DNA of 64,000 nucleotides. It comes from Babylonia areolata. Taxonomy: Eukaryota > Mollusca > Gastropoda > Neogastropoda > Buccinidae. This document shows, piece by piece, positions 41,124-64,000 of the stretch (position 1 is the first letter of the stretch; every line of letters starts with the position of its first letter). A model generated the notes under the pieces. It was given only the letters and a program-made list of their open reading frames with translations. It did not search any database and was not told where the DNA came from. The DNA is taken from assembly GCF_041734735.1 (NCBI RefSeq), contig NC_134878.1, positions 244,501 to 308,500 on the forward strand, given 5' to 3'. Position numbers and translations under genes: made by a program.

Positions 41124-41668
41124 CTTGTGTCCGTGGTAAACTTTAACATTGACATTTTCTCTGCAAATACTTTGTCAGTTGACACCAAATTAGGCGTAAA
41201 AATAGGAAAAATTCAGTTCTTTCCAGTCATCTTGTTTAAAACAATATTGCACCTCTGGGATGGACACAAAAAAATAAAAAATGAAGCCTAATTATATGCA
41301 AACTGCATTTACTGTAATTTTTTTTTTTTTTTTTTTTTTTTTGTATTCTCAAAACTTGGCACTTTGATCTGATATTCTGACACAACAACAAGAGCAGTCA
41401 TTATTATCATTTTTTGTTAAAACAGGAACTTCTTTTGCTAAGCATGGAAGTTTTATTTATTTTGCAAACGTTTTGGTGCAGATAGTAAAGAAGGGAAATT
41501 ACTCTAATTAATGCTAGGGGACTTAATTTGCTTTAAACTGATCTTTCTCATCTTAAACATTACATTTTGAAATTATACTCAATACATAAAAAGCTTGTGT
41601 GTTTTACTTTCAGAACACATTTTAACGATTAGATTTTTTTTTAAGTGTATCACAAGTGAGTCTTGAAG
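41038..41668. mobile_element. Non-autonomous TIR element of about 630 bp
   Basis: Ends GACTCACTTGTG (left, about 41039) and CACAAGTGAGTC (right, about 41654-41665) are perfect inverted repeats. The left end is also part of a hairpin (GACTCACTTG...CAAAGTGAGTC). Contains (GT)n near 41092 and a T run at 41318-41342. No coding sequence. Confidence 0.7.
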
Positions 41669-42249
41669 GCCTTGCCTCTCTTGTTACTTCATATCCTCCA
41701 TCTCCGAAAAGGGGTTCGTGGACAAAATTGTATATTCTTGTTCCAGCAATTCCTCAAGACGGTTTCTCAGTTACACTTAAAGACTTTTTTCAACACACAG
41801 ATCTCAAAAGCTAAATGAAGGACAGAACTTTATTCAATTAAAATTTTTATAAGCTTTGTGGTAGGAAGATCTGCATTTCCTACTGTCTTTCCATCTTCAG
41901 TATTGCCTGGTGTCTTCTTTTTTTCTGCTCAAAGATTGTTAATCTTAGGAAAGAACTAGATATAACTATCAGTTGTGTCAATCCTATGTGAAAAGAATCT
42001 CGGGGTGCTCCTTTCGCACCTGTGTCAGAGAAAGATGTACTGTGTGTTGAAAAAGTCTGCTCCATAACATGTGACCTTGACCCCTTCCCACACCATTCTT
42101 GTTTGGAGTGTTCAGATGTTGTTCTGCCTTCACTATAAAATAAATCATGACTCTGGTGTCTTCCCTGATCCATACGTAACAACTCCTGCTAAAGAATGCC
42201 ACTCTGGATCACAATCACTTCAAACGTCTTTATCCTGTACCCAACCATG

Positions 42250-43150
42250 CTTTTGTGACCAAAATGACCGAAAAAATTGACTGCATTTATATTAAGTCAT
42301 AGATGACATTCAACAAACTCAAGCTTAATGATGACAAGACTGAAGCTGTGATCATTTCCTCTTTAAGAATGTCCACATCGGCCTCTTTCCAATTTTTGTG
42401 GTTGTGTCGTCTCAGTTCAGTTTTCAAAATCAGAATAAGGACCTCAGTCATTCTTGACCAAAGCTTCATAAACTCTATTCAACGGTACCCTTCCGTTGAA
42501 ACTACAGAACTCTATTTCAGGCTCTGTGCTTTGACAGATTGACTTCTGTAATTCGTTTCTCACAGGTTGTGCCGGTTATCTTTTGCAGCAAAACCAGAAC
42601 AATGCAGCCCATCTGATTCCTATCAGAGCCCCACATTTTTCCCTGTCTCTGTACTCTGCACTAGCTCCTGTTGAGAATTAAATACATAGTTGCATGTCTC
42701 CTTTCTGCTCCACTGGACCTTTGATCTTTTTACCTCATCAGTACTCACACTCCCTCCAGATGTTTAAGCTCTTCCCCGTTACCTTTAGGTAAGAACATAC
42801 AGTACAAGAACCTATGGTGAACGTTCCTCTCTGCTATCCCTCATGCCTGGAACACCTTCCACATACCCGTTCATCTGACTACGACTATCGCTCCTCATGA
42901 TCACTGAAAACTTATTTTCACTAAAAACTTGTCTTTTCAGAACCTGTCTGTAAGCACTTTGTTTCCTTCTCCAACACCACCTCATGCCTACAACTCACTT
43001 TGCACACATGCACGAGGAATGAGAGAGGGGAAAAGGGGGAGGAGAGAGCGGTCATTTCTGGTTCAAGTAATTTGTTGTTTTCTTTCATGGAAAGCACCCT
43101 GAGCTCTTAGAAAGCCTGATTTTGTCTTTGCTTGACAGCTTTGTTGTGTA
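42250..43150 (+). mobile_element. CR1/Jockey-like LINE, 3' part of ORF2 and 3' UTR
   Basis: Reads MTFNKLKLNDDKTEAVIISS, the thumb motif of CR1-type reverse transcriptases. After decay, YTPSRCLRSSS and TYGERSFLCYPSCLEHLP (the (G)xRSFS...W(N)xLP motif) follow, then SLKTYF. The 3' flank has AAGCACCCTGAGCTCTTAGA, like CR1 3' ends. Several stops and frame changes. Confidence 0.7.
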
Positions 43151-43459
43151 CGCATGTGACAGTGAATGAGCAAGTTGTGAAGGGTCCCGTGTGTGATCTT
43201 GTTAGCAGTGCCTCATGTATAAAGGAGTGGAAACCAGCCCATGTGTTAATTTAGTCCATTCATGTAGGAATGGGCTTTTACATAAATGGCTTTATTACCT
43301 TGCCATAAATGCAAACATAATCCATTTTCAGAAGGGGTTGTGTATGCTGGGTATGTTTGCAAAATCAAATGCTGCCATATGGCCCACTCTCACATAAATG
43401 AACAACGGCTGCAGCACATGAACAAATAAATGACAAAAAAGAAAGAACCGAACACATGG

Positions 43460-46400
43460 TGGATTTCTGTGTTTACCCCTTTATTGAAGGACAAAACAAA
43501 AGCATATAATGCATGCAACCAAGGATAATTCCAGACCCTATAACAAAATGATGATGATGATTTCAGTCACACACTCATGTAAATTCAAACACACATTACA
43601 ACATAACCAACAAAGGAGACAGAAGTTCCCTACGAACATGAACTCATATTCCATTCTAACCCCACACCAGTAACACACAAACATCAAATTCAAACACAGA
43701 CAAGGAACATTTCCCATTCAACATAAAAAACCTAACTTACAATGAATTGCAATTAAGTGACATGATCCTAGAGACCCACTAGCAGCCACCATCACACCCA
43801 ATCCTCAAGAGTGAAAAAAAAAAAGAGGCAAATATTAAAAATCAGTATTAAATATCATCACAAATAAATAGCATTTCAGAGACCATGATATTAAACCACA
43901 AATAAAAATATACTGGATCAATAATATTCCACGGTCAGTAGTCTAGCCCAGCTCAACCAGCATTCAATAGCCATTTTCACTTCAGGTTCACCATCCACTA
44001 GCTGCCATCCTTCATTTATCATTATCAATTAAAATAGTCATGACTTCACTGAACAACTGTAGACTTCAGCCATGCTAAACATCTACTGTCAAATCTAGCA
44101 GATCTTTAACTATCACACAATTTAGTGCCTGATGGTCCATTTATGATTGATCTGTTGAAGACAAGTTTAAAACTGCTTCTTTATTTCCAAATGAAAACTT
44201 CAATGTTTATAAAGTAATGCTGACCAGTCAGAACATTATCATCTTTGAAGATGACATACTTTTGAAAAATGTATATAAAAAAAAAAATTTTTAAGCAGAA
44301 ATACAATGTAATTTCAAAAAGATGAATATCACTGAAAACCAAAATGTTTGGATTTCTAACAAGTGGCTCATTATTATCTTCACTTTTTTTTTCTTTTCTT
44401 TTTTAAATAATGGTAACAAGTCAACTGATTTAGAAACTAATTGTTTCAATCTATAAATAGCAACCAGTCAACTGATTGTGTAACTTGTTTCAATTTATTA
44501 ACAGATGATAGTCGAGTCATGAAGTCACAGTCTTTTCTAACATTGCCACTATCACTGGTAAATAAACAACAATCAATATGAATCCATCACAGTTCCATTC
44601 ACTCTCAACTGCACTGCCACATTCAACCAGCTGAGCTAGAGCTGCCCCAAGGGCACTGATGGAACACATGTAAACTGGAATGCTTCGTATCATGCCAAAG
44701 AGAAGCCTTTGGCCAGCCAACGACTCCCAAAGGCAACCTGCCGAAGCACCCGTTACACTCATCGTGGATACAAAAAGCAAATACATAAAATATACAAATA
44801 CAAGCTGAGCCCCATTACTTGCCAGGGCGTGCGAGTATCATGATGGGCCTGAGAGCACCCTCTGTTGTCTGGACAGCAGAGAGAGCATCTGTCACCGGTG
44901 ACAGATCCTGCCTGATAGCATCACACACACTCTGGCGGCTGCAGCATTCATAAGTTAAAAACATAGGTCACCGCTGTGGTGGTGAATGGTAACCGTGAAA
45001 AAATAGGCAAAAACCACTGACCGACGTGGTGGGAAAATCCATTTTACCGTGTCTTCCTTGGTCTCATTTGTCAAGATAGCTCCTGTAAAAATATGACACT
45101 GACCATAGTGGTCTCAGTCTTATGGGTGGGAGGCAAAGCTGGCATCGTTAAGATTAATACAGCAATCCCATGGATGTTAGTCTTGGTAATCTTAATACAC
45201 ATGGTGACAATCCCTAGAGGTAAATTAAGTCATTTATGGAAGATCCCCCTGGAAACCAACATACATTCATGTTATGTGCATGCAAAACTATTGATTCAGT
45301 GGTACATACCTGCAAGCGGGGACAAAAAAAAATTGAACTTTGTGATTCAAAATGTACTTTGAAGTAGTGCTAAAATAAGTGAATAGTTGATCTTTTCTTC
45401 AAAGGTTTAAGTTTCAATGTACAATTTCATAATGCAGGCAAGAATTTGCGACTGACTAACTGGATCTTTTTTTGCAAAAATCATATTAAAATGCAATTTT
45501 CATATCTAAAAGATCTGTCCTCAAACCAATCCTAGGAGAGAAAAAATTTTTGTAATTTAGCCTTCTTTCTTTAGAAGACACAAAACAATGCTGTGAACTT
45601 TTGTGCCTTATGAAAAAAAAAAAAAAAGGACCAAATATTTCTCATAGCTTTGTTTACCCTCCAGTAAACTGTCCAAGATTTGCCTTCCTAGATAAAACTT
45701 AAAACAGGCACAAGATCAAGCTACGTTCATGCACAGAAACAAAAATATTTTGTACTGAATGTCATGAGGCCAAACCTGCCCGAATTTGTTAAAAAGTGCC
45801 ATCAGAGAAATCTGTACAAATCTGTACAGACATAAGACAACAGTGAACAGAAAAAGGAGGAAAGGTATAGCAAGAGGAGCAGAGCAGAAAACAGGAAAGA
45901 CAAGCTAGTTGTGTGTGAATGCCTGTGTGTGTTTTTATGTCAATGTTTCAACTAAAATCATACAGAATGGATCTGGCAAAAATGATTTCTAGGTGACGTC
46001 AACAATCCTAGCCAACCATGACTGCTTACAGTGACAACAAGTGACAGGCAACCAGGGAGGGGGAAAGATGATACTTTACGAGGATGGTTCAAACTGCTCC
46101 TCAAACACCCCTCCCCTGTGCACATATTTTATTTGGGTATCCCAATTCCTTAAACCTAAACACAAAAACAGGGTACATGGACAAATCCATCCCAACCCAA
46201 GACACGTCCCACCCGAGTAGAGGACCAGAAGAGTCACTGTGAACTGAGCAGGCCTATATGTCACGTTATTTGGAACACCCCCTGCCCTTCCTCAAGTGTG
46301 AATAACTCAACATCTGAACCAGCATCTGTCTGATGATGAAACGAACAGTCATGAACTAAATCACCGAGCTTTTCTGCCCACCACACCTTCCACAGTGACC

Positions 46401-46679
46401 CCTCTGCCCCTCGTGGTATTTAGTTGAGCAGCATAGCTCCAGCCGGCCAGTCACAAACAGCAAAGGTATTCCCCCCTCCAGTGGGTACCACCACACCTTG
46501 GGGTTCCTTCAGCCCGCAGTGCCAGTCTCTCAGCTGTGCTTGCCGCATTGCCCACCCGCCTAATGTGGCCCAACCCGGCCCATTTCCCTTTTTCCCGGCC
46601 CCAGCGTGATTGGTTGCTGGCCCTGCTCTGCCCATGGTCCTCAAGGCAACAACAGACACCAGTGCCATCACTCCTCGTC
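43460..46679 (-). other. TNPO1: Candidate TNPO1 3' untranslated terminal exon
   Basis: AATAAA on the minus strand at 43480-43485 with no other gene nearby, and an acceptor-like TGTGTTGACAG ending at 46680. A donor lies 14 bases after the TNPO1 stop, so this stretch may be spliced to it as a long 3' UTR. The 46440-46680 part is GC-rich; the remainder is AT-rich without a convincing coding frame. Confidence 0.3.
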
Positions 46680-47180
46680 CTGTCAACACAACACAGCACT
46701 GCTCCGTCATATATTTGAAAGGAAAAGAAAACCAACATCCATTTTCTGTTCCAACAGTGTTCTAATTTTTAACAATTAAAAAAACAAAAACAAAAAAAAA
46801 CCAACTGACTATACATTTGAAATGTATCTTGTGTTGTTCAATAAGCCTCATCACGGGCTGTGGGGGTAAAAAAAAAAATGCATGCATAAAAGTCTTCTTT
46901 TAAGGTACAGGCAAGCAATAGCTCTTTGGCATCAATGCTTATGCAGATCTGAACATCTACATTATTATGTATGAACAACCTGGCAAGGCAAGCAGAACGG
47001 AACAGATGATGTTTTGGTAAATAGCATCCATTTCTGCAACCCACCCCAAACCAACATCACATACAGTAATATTAAGATTCATGATTCAAAAACAAAACTA
47101 TAACCTATACACCTGCCAAAAACACCAAGTGTCATAGTTTGAAACTTGTGGGTAAGAAGATCTGGGGAAGTGGAACTTAC

Positions 47181-47194
47181 ATGAAGCGATGAGC
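47181..47194 (-). other. TNPO1: TNPO1 3' UTR start and donor
   Basis: After the stop codon the sequence GCTCATCGCTTCAT is followed by GTAAGT, a near-consensus donor, suggesting an intron in the 3' UTR. At only 14 bases after the stop it would not be expected to trigger decay. Confidence 0.45.
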
Positions 47195-63558
<16,364 letters not shown>

Positions 63559-64000
63559 CTGAACGCAAAAAGAGAACATCACCATATGCATGACATTCAC
63601 ACAATGCTGGTTGTCATGAACTATGCTAAAAAGCTGAACAGGGTCAGTTAGTACCATCAGTTTGTTTTACGTTTCAAAACAAGTTAACACCTACATTCAT
63701 GTGAGATCAAGAAATTAATCAAAGAAATCAAAAAGGTCCATGCTTCCAGAGGTAAAGAGCTAATTGGGGCATTTTCAGTATTCTCATACACTTAACACTG
63801 ATGAGGAATGTAATGAACTGATGTTGACAGTTGGTATAATCAGGAGAAGAAAAAAGAAAGAAAGGAAACCATTTTGTGTATGTACTGGGAAAATCACCTA
63901 CAGTTTAATTAATGACCGTTAAACAGACACTGCAAAGATATTTCTCCATCACTGACATTTTGTTGTTGTTGTGAAGGCGACTGGTTTTCTCTTCATTAAA
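63559..64000. other. TNPO1 intron to the window edge
   Basis: No exon-like or repeat signal seen; the next upstream TNPO1 exon must lie outside. Confidence 0.5.

Noticed and set aside
44517-44786. Minus-strand 89-codon frame as a small gene
   Set aside because: Lies in the probable TNPO1 3' untranslated region; no recognisable domain and no adjacent exons.

Overview
This is a eukaryotic nuclear window from a repeat-rich invertebrate genome. It is most likely a mollusc, probably a marine gastropod; that is inferred from divergence of the coding exons and from the SINE, LINE and short inverted-repeat families, not from a marker gene. Two multi-exon protein-coding genes lie head to tail on the minus strand, with canonical GT-AG introns that I placed exon by exon by frame and phase.

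The right third (about 43.46-64 kb) carries the 3' part of transportin-1 (TNPO1, karyopherin beta-2). Seventeen coding exons between 63558 and 47195 encode about 700 residues up to the stop; the 5' exons are beyond the right edge. A strong donor just after the stop and a polyadenylation signal near 43480 suggest an untranslated terminal exon. Its introns carry a TTAA-flanked 2.66-kb Kolobok/Mutator-like transposon remnant with a nested LINE tail, a pogo-like remnant, and copies of an inverted-repeat family with about 190-bp arms.

The left and centre (about 8.4-37.7 kb) carry a patched-domain (RND-type sterol-sensing) membrane protein. Its start codon is at 37659 and fifteen or sixteen exons run down to 8465, giving about 720 residues through transmembrane segments 8-9. 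The last membrane segments and stop are not visible and presumably lie beyond the left edge. This gene's introns are packed with minisatellites. Two of them are built from the gene's own splice junctions: about 54 copies of an acceptor plus exon start (23231-25430), and five extra copies of an exon end plus donor (about 8050-8464). A third is a 26-copy expansion inside a SINE tail (16797-18020).

The far left (1-3916) is an L1/Tx1-type LINE with an almost complete reverse transcriptase. From 4.5 to 6.5 kb there is a GC-rich, internally duplicated block of unknown nature joined to one arm of the inverted-repeat family. A second L1/Tx1-type LINE (about 11.25-15.06 kb) has lost most of its ORF2 and is split by a 1.7-kb insertion holding a 36/37-bp minisatellite. 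Other fossils are an RNase H-bearing LINE (27.15-28.19 kb), CR1-like LINE ends (38.5-38.8 and 42.25-43.15 kb), two SINE families, and several short TIR elements. I saw no tRNA, rRNA, CRISPR or prokaryotic features.

The two host genes are functionally unrelated (nuclear import; membrane sterol/lipid-type transport or signalling). Their adjacency shows nothing beyond shared orientation and about 5.8 kb between the transportin 3' end and the patched-domain start codon.
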